Origin: a virus
Reading direction: 5' to 3' (one strand)
DNA length: 29,936 nucleotides
Virus record (IMG/VR): IMGVR_UViG_3300045996_000806
Span: 1 to 29,936 of that record
Position numbers and translations under genes: made by a program. The notes beneath the pieces are model-generated. The model was given only the letters and a program-made list of their open reading frames with translations. It was not told where the DNA came from and made no database searches. Shown piece by piece: positions 6,138 to 15,169 of this stretch; position 1 is the first letter of the stretch; every line of letters starts with the position of its first letter.

Positions 6138-7691
6138 TTAGCTGGCGAGTTCGCCAAATACGTGGATGAAGAACCCGGTGTTGGGGTTGTAGGTCGCGCC
6201 GCTGGCGTTATCGATACGGACGCGGAATGTCGTCGTGGTCAGCGCAAACGTCTTGCAGGGCGTGGAGGTCGTGGTCGTGTCGTAAACCTGCGCGATAGGC
6301 AGCATCTTGGAGGCGCCATAGGTATCCGACAGCGTGACCTCGAAAATGCCCGTGCCGATTTGCGAAACCGAACTCACGCCCTTGCCATAAGTGATGCTCG
6401 GCGACGCGGGCGTCGTGGTGTCGATGAAGGCAACGGCAGTGGCAATGAGCGCCCGAATTTCCGGGTTCTCCAGCACAAAGCGACTGTTGGTGGAGTCGTA
6501 CCGGAAGCGGTAGTAACGCCCGTTCACCGTGTCGCCGTTGCGGCAGGCAGTCCCATCCGAGCGCACGACAGTCGTGTTACCGTTGCTGTCCACATTCAGA
6601 GTTAGCGCCCCGGTGCTGGTGGCAGTGCGCAGGACAACCACCGTCATCCCGTCGTAAAGACTCACGGCCTCGCGGGTAGTGATGGCAATCGCATTCGCCG
6701 AGCCGGTATCGCGGAAGACGCCAAGACCAACCTCCAACGCCTCTGCCCGCGATTCGGCGTATGAGGGCGGTGAAAACGTCGTGGCCGAGGCGCCGACTTC
6801 AATCTTGATGTCGGTCAGGTAGAAATCCTTCGTGGTGAAGGCGCCGCCCGGCTGCGTCTTGATGACCAGCTCAATGCCGTTGGACACGTCACCCATGGCA
6901 AGGCCGGCATATTCAACGGTCGTGTTGGTGCTGCTCGGAACGTTGGTAGCGTTGGAGCCGACCAGCGTCACGGCAGAGAAGTTGTCGGCTGCATCAGCCT
7001 TGTAGACGGCGATGGTCGTGGAGGCGGTCAGTCCGGACTCCTGCCGGATCTTCGCGGAGATGGAGCAGGTCTTGCTGGCGAAGCGACGCGCCTCGGCCGA
7101 CGCCACCCGGAAGCGCCACTCGACGACCGAGGACGAGTCCCCCGAAACGCCGGCCATCTTGGCCTGACGAGAGGTCGAGCCCAGCCCTGACAGGGTGCCC
7201 GACTGCATGGTGCCAGCCGTCACGGTACCGGCCACACGCCCGTCGATGCCCACGCAGACGTGCGGGAGGAAGGAGGTCGTCAACGTGACCGAATCATCCG
7301 CCGTGATAACTTCCGTCGTCGGGTTGCGGATGGGGTTGGCGTTGGTGACGATGGTCTCAATATTGTCGATCTGGTCCTGCAGCTCCTCGGCCAGAGTGAC
7401 CAATTGCTGCACGTCGGCGAACTGGACGCTGTCCTTCGTCCAGACTGTGACATCGGCCGATGTTTTCAGGACGACCCGATAGGTATCCTCGTAGGAGGCA
7501 AAGATGTTGGGCGTCCGGCCGGCAGCGTCCAGAACGACCGGGTTGGTGTTCGGGGTGGTCAGGCCGGCATCGCTGTAGGTATCCTGCGGCGTGGTCGTGC
7601 CCGACTCGTAGAAATAGAGCTTGCCGCCCGGCAACGGGTTGCCGTTATCATCCAGATATTGCGGAACCGGGTTGCTGTATCTGCCTGCCAT
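6138..7691 (-). CDS. tail fibre / tailspike-type protein
   Basis: 517 residues. The N-terminal ~100 residues (NPVPQYLDDNGNPLPGGKLY, then NTNPVVLDAAGRTPNIF) match the virion-binding module found at the start of many podovirus fibres and spikes, analogous to the P22 tailspike head-binding domain. A short helical neck (QLVTLAEELQDQIDNIETI) follows, then beta-rich domains, and the C-terminus ends in small beta repeats. No clear right-handed helix or lyase motif is visible, so fibre is preferred over enzymatic spike. ATG 7691 has AGAGG upstream and diverges from a plus-strand gene 24 bases away. Confidence 0.82.
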   Translation of the reverse strand: MAGRYSNPVPQYLDDNGNPLPGGKLYFYESGTTTPQDTYSDAGLTTPNTNPVVLDAAGRTPNIFASYEDTYRVVLKTSADVTVWTKDSVQFADVQQLVTLAEELQDQIDNIETIVTNANPIRNPTTEVITADDSVTLTTSFLPHVCVGIDGRVAGTVTAGTMQSGTLSGLGSTSRQAKMAGVSGDSSSVVEWRFRVASAEARRFASKTCSISAKIRQESGLTASTTIAVYKADAADNFSAVTLVGSNATNVPSSTNTTVEYAGLAMGDVSNGIELVIKTQPGGAFTTKDFYLTDIKIEVGASATTFSPPSYAESRAEALEVGLGVFRDTGSANAIAITTREAVSLYDGMTVVVLRTATSTGALTLNVDSNGNTTVVRSDGTACRNGDTVNGRYYRFRYDSTNSRFVLENPEIRALIATAVAFIDTTTPASPSITYGKGVSSVSQIGTGIFEVTLSDTYGASKMLPIAQVYDTTTTSTPCKTFALTTTTFRVRIDNASGATYNPNTGFFIHVFGELAS

Positions 7692-7715
7692 TACTGCTTA
7701 CCTCTTGGAAGCCCC

Positions 7716-7916
7716 ATGAAGGACTATGCCTTTCTGATCGCTGCAGCCCTGGTACCGATAGGGATGCTTCTATACGTCAAGTTCTGGTCGTCTCTTGAGG
7801 AGATGGCCTTTAAGCACCTGCCCAATGGCCGCCTCCGCACGCTGCTCATCACTGATTGGTCAACAGGTAAGACTCCAGAAACGCTGGAAGAGCTACGGGA
7901 GCAGCGCGGCCTATAG
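7716..7916 (+). CDS. small membrane protein, candidate superinfection-exclusion moron
   Basis: 66 residues on the strand opposite to its surroundings. The N-terminus MKDYAFLIAAALVPIGMLLY is one clear membrane helix, followed by a charged soluble tail (FKHLPNGRLRTLLITDWSTG). ATG 7716 has TTGGAAG upstream. The gene lies between the tail fibre gene and the last ejection gene and overlaps the 3' end of the latter by 68 bp in antisense. P22 carries its immI/sieA island at the same place, with small plus-strand-type accessory genes. A lysogeny-expressed exclusion protein is a reasonable guess but unproven. Confidence 0.65.
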   Translation: MKDYAFLIAAALVPIGMLLYVKFWSSLEEMAFKHLPNGRLRTLLITDWSTGKTPETLEELREQRGL

Positions 7917-9714
7917 GCGCCGCCTTCTGCAGGGTCTTGGAGCCCTCCGCCAGATACTTGGCCACCGCCGGGCTATCCATCGCTGCATTCGCCGCACGCC
8001 CCATCGTCATGCCCGACCCATACGCCAGCGCCGTCGTCACCGGATCGACCATGGCAGCGGGCACTGACGCATAGACGGCCCCGCGCTGCGCCGTCCCCGA
8101 GTCCCCGACGCGCCCCTTCAAGAACGTCGCCGCGATGTCGGCCAGCTCGCCAAGATCACCCGTCATGTAGCCGCGCATGTTGGCGAGGCGCGCCGGCGAA
8201 ATATCAGCCTCGGCGCCACGCGGCACGATCTTGCGAAGGTTCATGAGGTTGCTGTACTGCCCCCGCGTCTGGGCGAACGCCGCCGCCTCATCGGGGCCGA
8301 GAGAACGATTTAGGGCCTCCATCAGAGACTTCTTCATCTCCGTTGCGTAGGTGGCGAGCGTCGTGTCGTTCGACTTGCCAAGACGGTCAAGGCCCTTCTT
8401 GATGTTGTAGGCGGCCTGCGCGTCGATCAGGTCACCCTCTTTCACCTTGTTGAGGACGTTATCCAGTTGGCGCTGCATGACGCCGAACTGAGCGTCGGTC
8501 ATCTCGTTGCGGGCGTTGCCGATGATGGTGGAAAGCTCGTTCTGGAAAACATCATCCGCCCGGACGGCTGTGCTCTGCAGCACGCGATCGAACTCAGCGC
8601 CAAGCGCCGTCTCGGCCTGCTTGATGGCAAACGCCGGATTGTCGGAGGCCTGACCAATCGACTTGGCGAGGGCCTGATTAAATTGCTTCTGCAGGTTTTC
8701 TTTCGACTTCCCGGCACCAGAGAGCGGCACATAGTCGAGGGCCGCAGAAAGCGCATTGACGGGCTTGCTGTTGACCAACTGATCAGCGCGGACGGAGATG
8801 CCCCACTTGTCTTTGGCGAGCTGCGCAAGACTCTTTACTTCGGCACTAATGGCGTCTGACGCCCCCTTTCCGGCGCGCTCCAACCCCTTGGCGAGACCAT
8901 GACCCGCCTTGCCAGCAACATATCCGCCGGCGACCTGAATACCCTTCTCCTTCAGGTCGACCGCAGGCTGCACTACTCCGGAGGCAAGGCCAGCGCCGCC
9001 AGCCTGAGCAAAGGTCTTTGGCGCAATCATGGCGTTACCAGCAGCCTCTGCCGCACCGCCAGCTCGTTGCATAACTTGGCCAACTCGCGGGGCCATTTGC
9101 AGCTCAGTCAGCCCCGCGCCTACGCCCTTAGTCGTCTGCCCGGCAGTTCGGAGCGCACCGCCACCTGCGGCAATCATTGCAATGTTGCCGGCCACATTCC
9201 CCGCAATCCCCGCCTTCGTGTCCATCAGGTCGGCGTCACGAGCGCGACTTTCCTTCACGTCACCCATGACGCTATCCACGGTGTCGTTATCCACGAGGCC
9301 GAGCGTGTTCCCGGCAAGTGCGGTGAGCTGACGAATCCCGCGTTTCGTGTCGGTAGCAGCCTTGCCCGCGCCCGCCCAAAAGTTCTCGCCATCCGTGCCG
9401 GCGGCACTCATCTTGCTCTTGTAGGGCTTCAGCCCCAACGAGCCGTCTGGGTTGCGGTTGATGTAGAAGGCCGAACCATCACGCCCCCCCACCACATAAG
9501 CACGCTTGCCGTTCTCTTCCGTGAGCACGCCACGCACAGGGACGACCTGATCGCCCAGCGCGACCTTGGCCTCCCACAGGGCAGGCAACTTGCGGCCGAT
9601 AGCGGCGTCCATCCTCACGCTTTCTTTGGGCGCAGTCGCAGTGCTGCCGGCGAGGATGTCGTCAAACGCCCCGCCGCCGTCGGCCTCGAAGATGTCGTCG
9701 AATGCGCCGCTCAT
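7849..9714 (-). CDS. internal virion / DNA ejection protein (P22 gp16-like position)
   Basis: 621 residues, Ala/Gly-rich and largely helical. It opens with a duplicated acidic motif (GAFDDIFEADGGGAFDDILA) that is frequent in large phage ejection proteins. Glycine-rich potentially membrane-active stretches occur in the middle (AGIAGNVAGNIAMIAAGGGA) and near the C-terminus. Such proteins leave the capsid with the DNA and help it cross the envelope. The ATG overlaps the previous stop (ATGA). It is the third of three consecutive ejection-type genes, as in P22 7-20-16. No lysozyme motif seen. Confidence 0.78.
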   Translation of the reverse strand: MSGAFDDIFEADGGGAFDDILAGSTATAPKESVRMDAAIGRKLPALWEAKVALGDQVVPVRGVLTEENGKRAYVVGGRDGSAFYINRNPDGSLGLKPYKSKMSAAGTDGENFWAGAGKAATDTKRGIRQLTALAGNTLGLVDNDTVDSVMGDVKESRARDADLMDTKAGIAGNVAGNIAMIAAGGGALRTAGQTTKGVGAGLTELQMAPRVGQVMQRAGGAAEAAGNAMIAPKTFAQAGGAGLASGVVQPAVDLKEKGIQVAGGYVAGKAGHGLAKGLERAGKGASDAISAEVKSLAQLAKDKWGISVRADQLVNSKPVNALSAALDYVPLSGAGKSKENLQKQFNQALAKSIGQASDNPAFAIKQAETALGAEFDRVLQSTAVRADDVFQNELSTIIGNARNEMTDAQFGVMQRQLDNVLNKVKEGDLIDAQAAYNIKKGLDRLGKSNDTTLATYATEMKKSLMEALNRSLGPDEAAAFAQTRGQYSNLMNLRKIVPRGAEADISPARLANMRGYMTGDLGELADIAATFLKGRVGDSGTAQRGAVYASVPAAMVDPVTTALAYGSGMTMGRAANAAMDSPAVAKYLAEGSKTLQKAAPIGRAAPVALPAFLESYLLTNQ

Positions 9715-10973
9715 TTAATCAGCCCCATCTGCCGAGCGCGGGCAGTGATAGCGTCAATCTGCTGCTGATTGCCGGCCGCCCGCTTCAGTGCCGCCTCGTA
9801 CTGCCTGTAGAGCACCGGCTTTGCCGTATTGATCGGAGGAGCGGGCCGCGCAGGCTTGGTCGACGCCCCCGGGGCCTCGCGCTTGGTCAGCCTCTGCTGA
9901 TGACGCGCACGAGCCGCTTCCAGCTCAGACTGGAAGATGTCCAACTGCCGCAGGAATTCAGGCTCGCTCTGCGCTGCGTCCAGTGCGGCGGCGGCGGAGC
10001 TAAGCCGACGGCCTTCCTGTTCGGTCAGCGTGCCAAGGCCGCGCATCTTCTCGACTTCCGTTAGGAAGGTTTGGCCAGTGAGTTGCTCCAGCTTGATCTT
10101 GAAGTCATAGGCAGGCGTACCCGGCACAGCAGAGACCAAGGAACTTCCGCCAGTGCCCCATTCGCGCCCTCTGTGGTTTCGCAGCTCGTTGACGATGCTC
10201 AGCGTCTTGTCGATGACGGGGATGCTCTTCCCGGCACCAACATCGGCATTGGCTTCCGCCTCGCTAGTAATACGCGCTCCGGTCTTGGCTCCTTCGACAG
10301 CGGCAGCCTGCGCAGCCTGTGCCTCATCGTTCATTTGCCACTGCTGGTACTGCGTCGGCGTCACTGTGAACTCGCGCACCGGCTCGCCGGTGTAGCCGTT
10401 CACCCAAATCTTTTTGCCGCCCGCGTCGACCTGCTTCAGTTCGCCGGTGAGGTCGCCGTCGATAGGGATAAGCTTCGTGTTGCCCGCGCTGCTCGTGACT
10501 TGGTTATAAACCTTGCCGTCCGAGCCCTTCACGAGCCGGCCGTTGCCGTACCATTTCTCAGAGTTGGCCGAGGCGCGGTTACCCAGCGCGCTCTTGTACT
10601 GGTTGTTCTCCAGCTTCTCCGCGCCATCGAGGTCGCCGATGCTGTACAGGCGATCAATCGCTCCCTGCAGGTTGAACTTCGCCTCCTGTGCGGGAACTTG
10701 CGTCTCCTCGAACAACTGCGGGCGCGCCATGCCACTCGGCATGCCTTCCACGGCCGGCGGCTCCAGTCCGAACAGCGATGCGGTCGGGGCGCCCAGCTCA
10801 GTGCGCGCCTCAGTAGCTGGCGTGTAGCTCTCCTTGAGAATCTGCAGGCGCTGCTGCTCCAGATCCTGCTGGCGGCGCATGGCATTGCGCTTGGCCTGCA
10901 TCTCCTCGAAGCCGTACAGCCGCTCCATGGGGCTGCGAGAATCACCGACGTATTGGCCATTAACGAAGGGCAT
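9711..10973 (-). CDS. internal virion / DNA ejection protein (P22 gp20-like position)
   Basis: 420 residues, charged and helical at the N-terminus (MERLYGFEEMQAKRNAMRRQ). A C-terminal region contains AYDFKIKLEQLTGQTFLTEV, then MRGLGTLTEQEGRRLSSA, a block I know from podovirus injection proteins. It lies between the other two ejection genes with 3-base spacing on one side and an ATGA overlap on the other, which supports a co-produced, co-assembled set. Confidence 0.75.
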   Translation of the reverse strand: MPFVNGQYVGDSRSPMERLYGFEEMQAKRNAMRRQQDLEQQRLQILKESYTPATEARTELGAPTASLFGLEPPAVEGMPSGMARPQLFEETQVPAQEAKFNLQGAIDRLYSIGDLDGAEKLENNQYKSALGNRASANSEKWYGNGRLVKGSDGKVYNQVTSSAGNTKLIPIDGDLTGELKQVDAGGKKIWVNGYTGEPVREFTVTPTQYQQWQMNDEAQAAQAAAVEGAKTGARITSEAEANADVGAGKSIPVIDKTLSIVNELRNHRGREWGTGGSSLVSAVPGTPAYDFKIKLEQLTGQTFLTEVEKMRGLGTLTEQEGRRLSSAAAALDAAQSEPEFLRQLDIFQSELEAARARHQQRLTKREAPGASTKPARPAPPINTAKPVLYRQYEAALKRAAGNQQQIDAITARARQMGLIK

Positions 10974-10976
10974 GGC

Positions 10977-11621
10977 TCACACTCCGAACAGGGATTGAGC
11001 GGCATTCATGGATGAACCAGCACCGCCGGCCATGCCGAAGCCGCCAGCGGGGTTCATGCCGCCCATGGCAGCAGCGGCGCCGCTGTTGAGGATTTCGCCA
11101 ATGGCGTTGGCTTGGCTCATCGTGGCGTTTGCCTGGTTGTTGCCGATGGTCTGGTAGATGCTGCCCAACTGCGCCGCGTTCCCCGCGCCGAGCGAACCGA
11201 GATTGGCCGCCGCGTTCTGACCGGAGCCCGCCACGCCGAACAGGCGCGCCAAGTAATTGTCGAATTCCTGTGAGGCCGTGTTTTGGCCGTAGTTCGTGAG
11301 CGCCTTGCCGGCAGCCCCGGAGAACAGGCCGCCTTTTGCAGCCGCACTGCGCTCAACCGCCTGCTGCCCCTGCTGTTGCCGGAACTGATACCCGGGCGAC
11401 GCCGTGAAAGCGGACATATCCGCCGGCTGTCCGTCCAGCCCGAAAAGTCGGTCGATAATGCTCTGCGCGCCACTCCCGCCCTTGATGAAAGGGTTGAGCA
11501 TGTCCTCCGCTTGCCCGTATCGCTCGCGACTGATGCCCTCGGCCCGCTGCATCGCGGCAAACTGCGCATCTTCTGCATCTTCCGAACCGACAAGGCCCGC
11601 AATGCCGTCAAACAGACTCAT
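10977..11621 (-). CDS. DNA transfer / ejection protein (P22 gp7-like position)
   Basis: 214 residues starting MSLFDGIAGLVGSEDAEDAQ at ATG 11621, which overlaps the upstream TGA (ATGA). It contains the block FTASPGYQFRQQQGQQAVER, followed by GLFSGAAGKALTNYG and SQEFDNYLARLFGVAGSGQN. This block is widespread in small podovirus DNA-transfer proteins. The C-terminus is Gly/Ala/Met-rich and probably flexible or membrane-active. First of the three ejection-type genes. Confidence 0.8.
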   Translation of the reverse strand: MSLFDGIAGLVGSEDAEDAQFAAMQRAEGISRERYGQAEDMLNPFIKGGSGAQSIIDRLFGLDGQPADMSAFTASPGYQFRQQQGQQAVERSAAAKGGLFSGAAGKALTNYGQNTASQEFDNYLARLFGVAGSGQNAAANLGSLGAGNAAQLGSIYQTIGNNQANATMSQANAIGEILNSGAAAAMGGMNPAGGFGMAGGAGSSMNAAQSLFGV

Positions 11622-11836
11622 TTCGCCACCCACCCGGTGTTAGTACCGTTTCCAGATTCCTTGACGTACAGCGTCACGCCTGCGCCGCCGCTCGTGTTGA
11701 TGTAGAGGTCTCCGACATTGCCTTCGCGAGCGCCCTCCGGAGTGCCGGCGCCATAGATCGTGCGTGGCGACAGGCTGATGATGTCCTGCAGCAGTTGAAT
11801 CAACGCTTTCGGCAGGTCGAGCCGGGGGAAAGGCAC
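11618..11836 (-). CDS. short appendage protein at the tail-needle position
   Basis: 72 residues if translation starts at GTG 11836, just after the TAG of the gp10-like gene. The longer upstream frame runs through that gene and is unlikely. The C-terminal half (GAREGNVGDLYINTSGGAGV, then TLYVKESG, then GWVAK) is a small beta module seen at the ends of various phage virion proteins. P22 carries the gp26 tail needle here, but 72 residues is far too short for a normal needle. It could be a knob-only or accessory protein. Confidence 0.65.
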   Translation of the reverse strand: MPFPRLDLPKALIQLLQDIISLSPRTIYGAGTPEGAREGNVGDLYINTSGGAGVTLYVKESGNGTNTGWVAK

Positions 11837-11837
11837 C

Positions 11838-13220
11838 CTAAGCAACGGACACCTCTGCCTCGGCATTGATGATGGCGCGACGCACCGGAGCACTTCCGCG
11901 CAGCCGGATCACGCGCTGATAGAAGCGCCCCAGCCGATTCCACTTGATGCGGGTGCGATACCGACCGACCGTGCCCATGGAGCCCTCGCGGTCGTTCGTG
12001 TAGGTCCGGCCGCCGTCGTCGCTGTAGCTCATCAGCATCACCGGATCGGCGCCGCTTTCGAGGCCGACACCGGTTTCCGCAATCACCTGAAGGCAGGTCA
12101 TCACGACCGGCTTGGCGTCCGCGCTGAAGACCGTGGAGATGCGCTCCCAAATGATGGGCTCGCTGAATTCCGTGTAGGTGTTGAGGTCGAGATAGCCGAT
12201 CTTTCCGGAGAGGGAATCGAAGACGTATAGCTGGCCGAACGCCTCCACGATGGCAGCGGGCCGCCAGTAACGATCCCGCCCTTCGACGCGGCTGCTGCGC
12301 TCGTGCCACTGCCCAATGGTGGCGTCGTACACAAAGGTCTGATCGGCGGCGGGGAAGGTCAGCACGAGGAAGTTATGGCCTTCCTGCGAGTAGGTCAGCG
12401 CATAGCCGCCGGTCGTGTCGATTTCGCTAAGCTGCGTCTCGATGCCGTGGGTAGATATGCGCTGCGGCTGGTAGCCCTGCGCGGCATAGACAGCGAGGTC
12501 ATTGCCCACCCAAAACACCGTATTGGCCATGCGAGCACAGAGGTCGCGGGCAGCGATGCCCTTCTGCAGCACCGCGCCGTTGATGCGGGCGAACGGAAAG
12601 TCCGCAGCCCCGGTATTGCTCCAGACTTCGGTATTCGACTCGCCGAACAGCCACAACTCGCCGTTGTCCGCGAGGTGACCCACGATCTGGTCGGGGTTAG
12701 CTTCGGCCGAGGCGAAGTCCAGCGCATCGAAGGTCGTACCATCTGCCAAGTCGGACAGGAAGAAGACCTGCGACGACTGCTTCACATGCACGAAGAACTG
12801 ATTCAGGAAGACCACGCCCCGCGAGGGATTCGGCGGCGCAATCTGCTCCAATCCATCACCCAGCGAGTAGATGAAGGCCCCCGCCTCCAGCGACACGATG
12901 CAGACCTGCGTGCCGTTCACGGCGACAGAGAGGCGATCCGTCCCGCCAATCGTGCCCAAGCTCGTTGCCGTGCCGTCGCTGATGATGCTGTAGAGCGTCG
13001 TGCCAATGACGGCGTACAGACGACCGTCCATGTAGGTCGCGCCCCGGCAGCCGCTTGTGCCGCCGATGTCTTCCCAACTCACTGTCCCGGGCGTGCCCAG
13101 CAGCACGAACTGATCGCGTGCCGTGGCCTCGGCCGCTTCCGGGTAAAGATTGATCGTGCGCTGACATGAGAACGGCAGCGAACGCGATTGGTAGGATGGG
13201 CCGACAAGCGAAAGCTTCAT
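11838..13220 (-). CDS. P22 gp10-like tail hub / packaged DNA stabilization protein
   Basis: 460 residues from ATG 13220, which overlaps the gp4-like stop. The N-terminus (YQSRSLPFSCQRTINLYPE) is characteristic of the P22 gp10 family. The rest shows repeated short beta motifs with Gly-Arg-Leu-Tyr/Val-type turns (GRLYAVIGTTLYSI, then NGELWLFGESNTEVW, then GQLYVFDSLSGKIGYLDL), consistent with its beta-propeller-like body. Six copies close the portal channel and hold packaged DNA. Order coat-gp4-gp10 as in P22. Confidence 0.9.
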   Translation of the reverse strand: MKLSLVGPSYQSRSLPFSCQRTINLYPEAAEATARDQFVLLGTPGTVSWEDIGGTSGCRGATYMDGRLYAVIGTTLYSIISDGTATSLGTIGGTDRLSVAVNGTQVCIVSLEAGAFIYSLGDGLEQIAPPNPSRGVVFLNQFFVHVKQSSQVFFLSDLADGTTFDALDFASAEANPDQIVGHLADNGELWLFGESNTEVWSNTGAADFPFARINGAVLQKGIAARDLCARMANTVFWVGNDLAVYAAQGYQPQRISTHGIETQLSEIDTTGGYALTYSQEGHNFLVLTFPAADQTFVYDATIGQWHERSSRVEGRDRYWRPAAIVEAFGQLYVFDSLSGKIGYLDLNTYTEFSEPIIWERISTVFSADAKPVVMTCLQVIAETGVGLESGADPVMLMSYSDDGGRTYTNDREGSMGTVGRYRTRIKWNRLGRFYQRVIRLRGSAPVRRAIINAEAEVSVA

Positions 13221-13912
13221 GACGGGAAGTTCCGCTTCACGAACCACACGTCAGACGTGCGGCGGCAGGGGATGTCGAACTGCGCCTGCGAGAGCGTCTG
13301 CGACAGGTTCATCGACTTCACGGTGCGCTCAGCCGCTGCGTACTCGTCCTGCAGCTCGACATTCCACAGCCCGACGCCGTACTCCGGCGCGATGCGCTTC
13401 GCCACCGACAACACGATGAAATCGCGGTATTCGGCGGGGTATGTGACCGTTGTTGCGAGCGAGACTTCCGCGAACGGAACCAGCGCAATCAGGCGCAGCG
13501 TGTCGGCTTGGGAGGGAACCGGCCACAACCGCACCTTGGAGCCACGCTCGTAGTTCAGAACAGAAGGCGTGCCGCCCGAGGTTTTGTCGGGAATGCTCTG
13601 GTAGTCCGACTCCGACCAGATTTGCATCTCAAGGTCGGTGTTGTTCTGGCGGATGAACGCCTGCTCAACGCGGGTAATCTCGTAGGCGATATTTCCCGAC
13701 GTGCCCACCGTATACTCAGCATCGCCCGGCGTCAGCACATGGCTGATTTCGGTGTCCTGGTAGATGGCATTCGTCTGCGCGGAAAGGCGCCCGAGAATAG
13801 AGTTAAGGGCGAACAAGGCCGTGGCCGAATCGGACGCGCTGGGCGTCTCGTCTGCGTCAATCACGCGGATTGCGCGCAGGGATGCCTTGATCAGATCCAG
13901 CACCGTCGCCAT
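13217..13912 (-). CDS. P22 gp4-like tail accessory factor (head completion adaptor)
   Basis: 231 residues; P22 gp4 is somewhat shorter. The N-terminus (VLDLIKASLRAIRVIDADET), then ALNSILGRLSAQTNAIYQ, is the family pattern. A beta region (EYTVGTSGNI, then KVRLWPVP) and a helix (YRDFIVLSVAKRIAPEYG) follow. Gp4 binds beneath the portal and bridges it to gp10 and the tailspikes. ATG 13912 has AGGGG upstream. It is separated from the coat gene by a terminator-like hairpin and overlaps the gp10-like gene by 4 bases. Confidence 0.9.
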   Translation of the reverse strand: MATVLDLIKASLRAIRVIDADETPSASDSATALFALNSILGRLSAQTNAIYQDTEISHVLTPGDAEYTVGTSGNIAYEITRVEQAFIRQNNTDLEMQIWSESDYQSIPDKTSGGTPSVLNYERGSKVRLWPVPSQADTLRLIALVPFAEVSLATTVTYPAEYRDFIVLSVAKRIAPEYGVGLWNVELQDEYAAAERTVKSMNLSQTLSQAQFDIPCRRTSDVWFVKRNFPS

Positions 13913-13931
13913 GTATCGCCCCTAACTGCTC

Positions 13932-13957
13932 AAAAAAGGGTGGGGCGTCCTTGCCCC
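13932..13957 (-). terminator. intrinsic terminator after the coat gene
   Basis: On the minus strand GGGGC-AAGGAC-GCCCC (13942-13957) is followed by ACCC and six T residues (13932-13937). It lies in the 63-bp gap between coat and gp4-like genes. A partial terminator here would give more coat mRNA than mRNA for minor tail proteins. Confidence 0.7.
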
Positions 13958-13975
13958 CTAGAGGGAGAGTCCGGG

Positions 13976-15166
13976 TTAACCGATGACGCGGCACGCCCAC
14001 GCGGCGCGGGCAGTCGTCCAGCCGAACAGCACGTCCAGACGGGTCGGCAGCTTGTCGTTGTTCACGTCGTAGCTGCGCACCATGCGGATGCTCATGCCGT
14101 TGTAGGACTTGCGAGCGGCCTTATCGACGCCATCCGGCAGGTACAACTGCCCCATCGCGAACGCGAAGGCGTCACGGTGGAAAGCCATGCTGATGGGATA
14201 GGCCGTCGAGGCCGTGCCGATCTTGGTCACCACCGCGCCGTCAGTCACAGCCGCACTGACGTTCTTGAACTTGCCGGTGGTCACGATGGACGGAGACACG
14301 GACAGGGTGGCCACGCCGCCGACAGTCGTCACCGCTGCAGTCAGGGTGAACTGCATGAGCTGGCCGGTGCTCTGGCCGGTGATGGGGTTGACGGCGTACA
14401 CGTCAGCCACGGTGATGATGTCGCCAATCGCCAGCGTGCCGGTGGTCCAGCTATCGGTCACGATGGAAGTGCCGGACGACACGGTGCCAGTCACCGCACC
14501 AGTAGCGCCTGCGGAGCCGACCGTGTGAGCCGGGGTGTTCTGGCTCATGAAGTGGTCGAAGCCCAGCGTGCCCTTGCCCATCAGGCCCTTCTCGTACTGA
14601 TCGCCGATCTTGCCGGACGACTGGAACAGCGTGGAAAGGCCGCCAACGAGGGAGGCGTTGTGGCCCGGCGACCAGATGGCATAACGCTCGCCATCGCGGG
14701 GAGCCGAGTTGTTGTCCAGCTTCACGCCGGCATCGAGGATGAACGAGGCAGCGTTGGGCGCGGTGCCCGGGGTGCCAACTTGGTTGTAGATGTCGTCGTA
14801 GAGCGCGAGGCCCTGACGGTCGATCTCGTTGGCGATGGTCACGATGCGGGGCTTCAGGATGCGCTCGCTGAACTCAGCGATATCCAGTGTCAGCTCCTTG
14901 GTCGTGAAGTTGCAGTCGGCGCCGCCCTGGCTCAGGGTGATGTCGACCGAGCTTTCGGTGATGTCGTCAGCAGAGAAGGTTGCACCGCTGCGGTAGGTGC
15001 CACGGTCGGGCAGGCGCAGCTTCACGGTGTCGCCGTTCTGGTGGTCCTGATTGCCGAACATGTTGTCGACAGGACGGGCAACCTTCTTGGCGAAGACGAT
15101 TTCGTTTTCGAGAACCGCCAGCGATTCGTTGGTGATTTCGTCGTTGGTAAGCAGGGTGTTGCTCAT
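13976..15166 (-). CDS. major coat protein, P22 gp5 family
   Basis: 396 residues. The opening (LLTNDEITNESLAVLENEIV), then FAKKVARPVDNMFGNQ and GDTVKLRLPDRGTYRSG, is the P22-type coat N-arm and first core segment of the HK97 fold. DCNFTTKELTLDIAEFSERI and a C-terminal KSYNGMSIRMVRSYDVN block also match. A Thr/Val-rich beta region in the middle (about residues 215-320) corresponds to the P22 insertion domain. It follows the scaffold gene by 3 bases. P22 coat is a known GroEL/ES client, and a GroES-like gene lies in this same operon. Confidence 0.93.
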   Translation of the reverse strand: MSNTLLTNDEITNESLAVLENEIVFAKKVARPVDNMFGNQDHQNGDTVKLRLPDRGTYRSGATFSADDITESSVDITLSQGGADCNFTTKELTLDIAEFSERILKPRIVTIANEIDRQGLALYDDIYNQVGTPGTAPNAASFILDAGVKLDNNSAPRDGERYAIWSPGHNASLVGGLSTLFQSSGKIGDQYEKGLMGKGTLGFDHFMSQNTPAHTVGSAGATGAVTGTVSSGTSIVTDSWTTGTLAIGDIITVADVYAVNPITGQSTGQLMQFTLTAAVTTVGGVATLSVSPSIVTTGKFKNVSAAVTDGAVVTKIGTASTAYPISMAFHRDAFAFAMGQLYLPDGVDKAARKSYNGMSIRMVRSYDVNNDKLPTRLDVLFGWTTARAAWACRVIG

Positions 15167-15169
15167 GGC

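Noticed and set aside
7857-7864. Third TTGACCAA copy near the end of the ejection gene
   Set aside because: It is inside coding sequence without the TATWAW part; a single 8-mer is expected by chance in this length.
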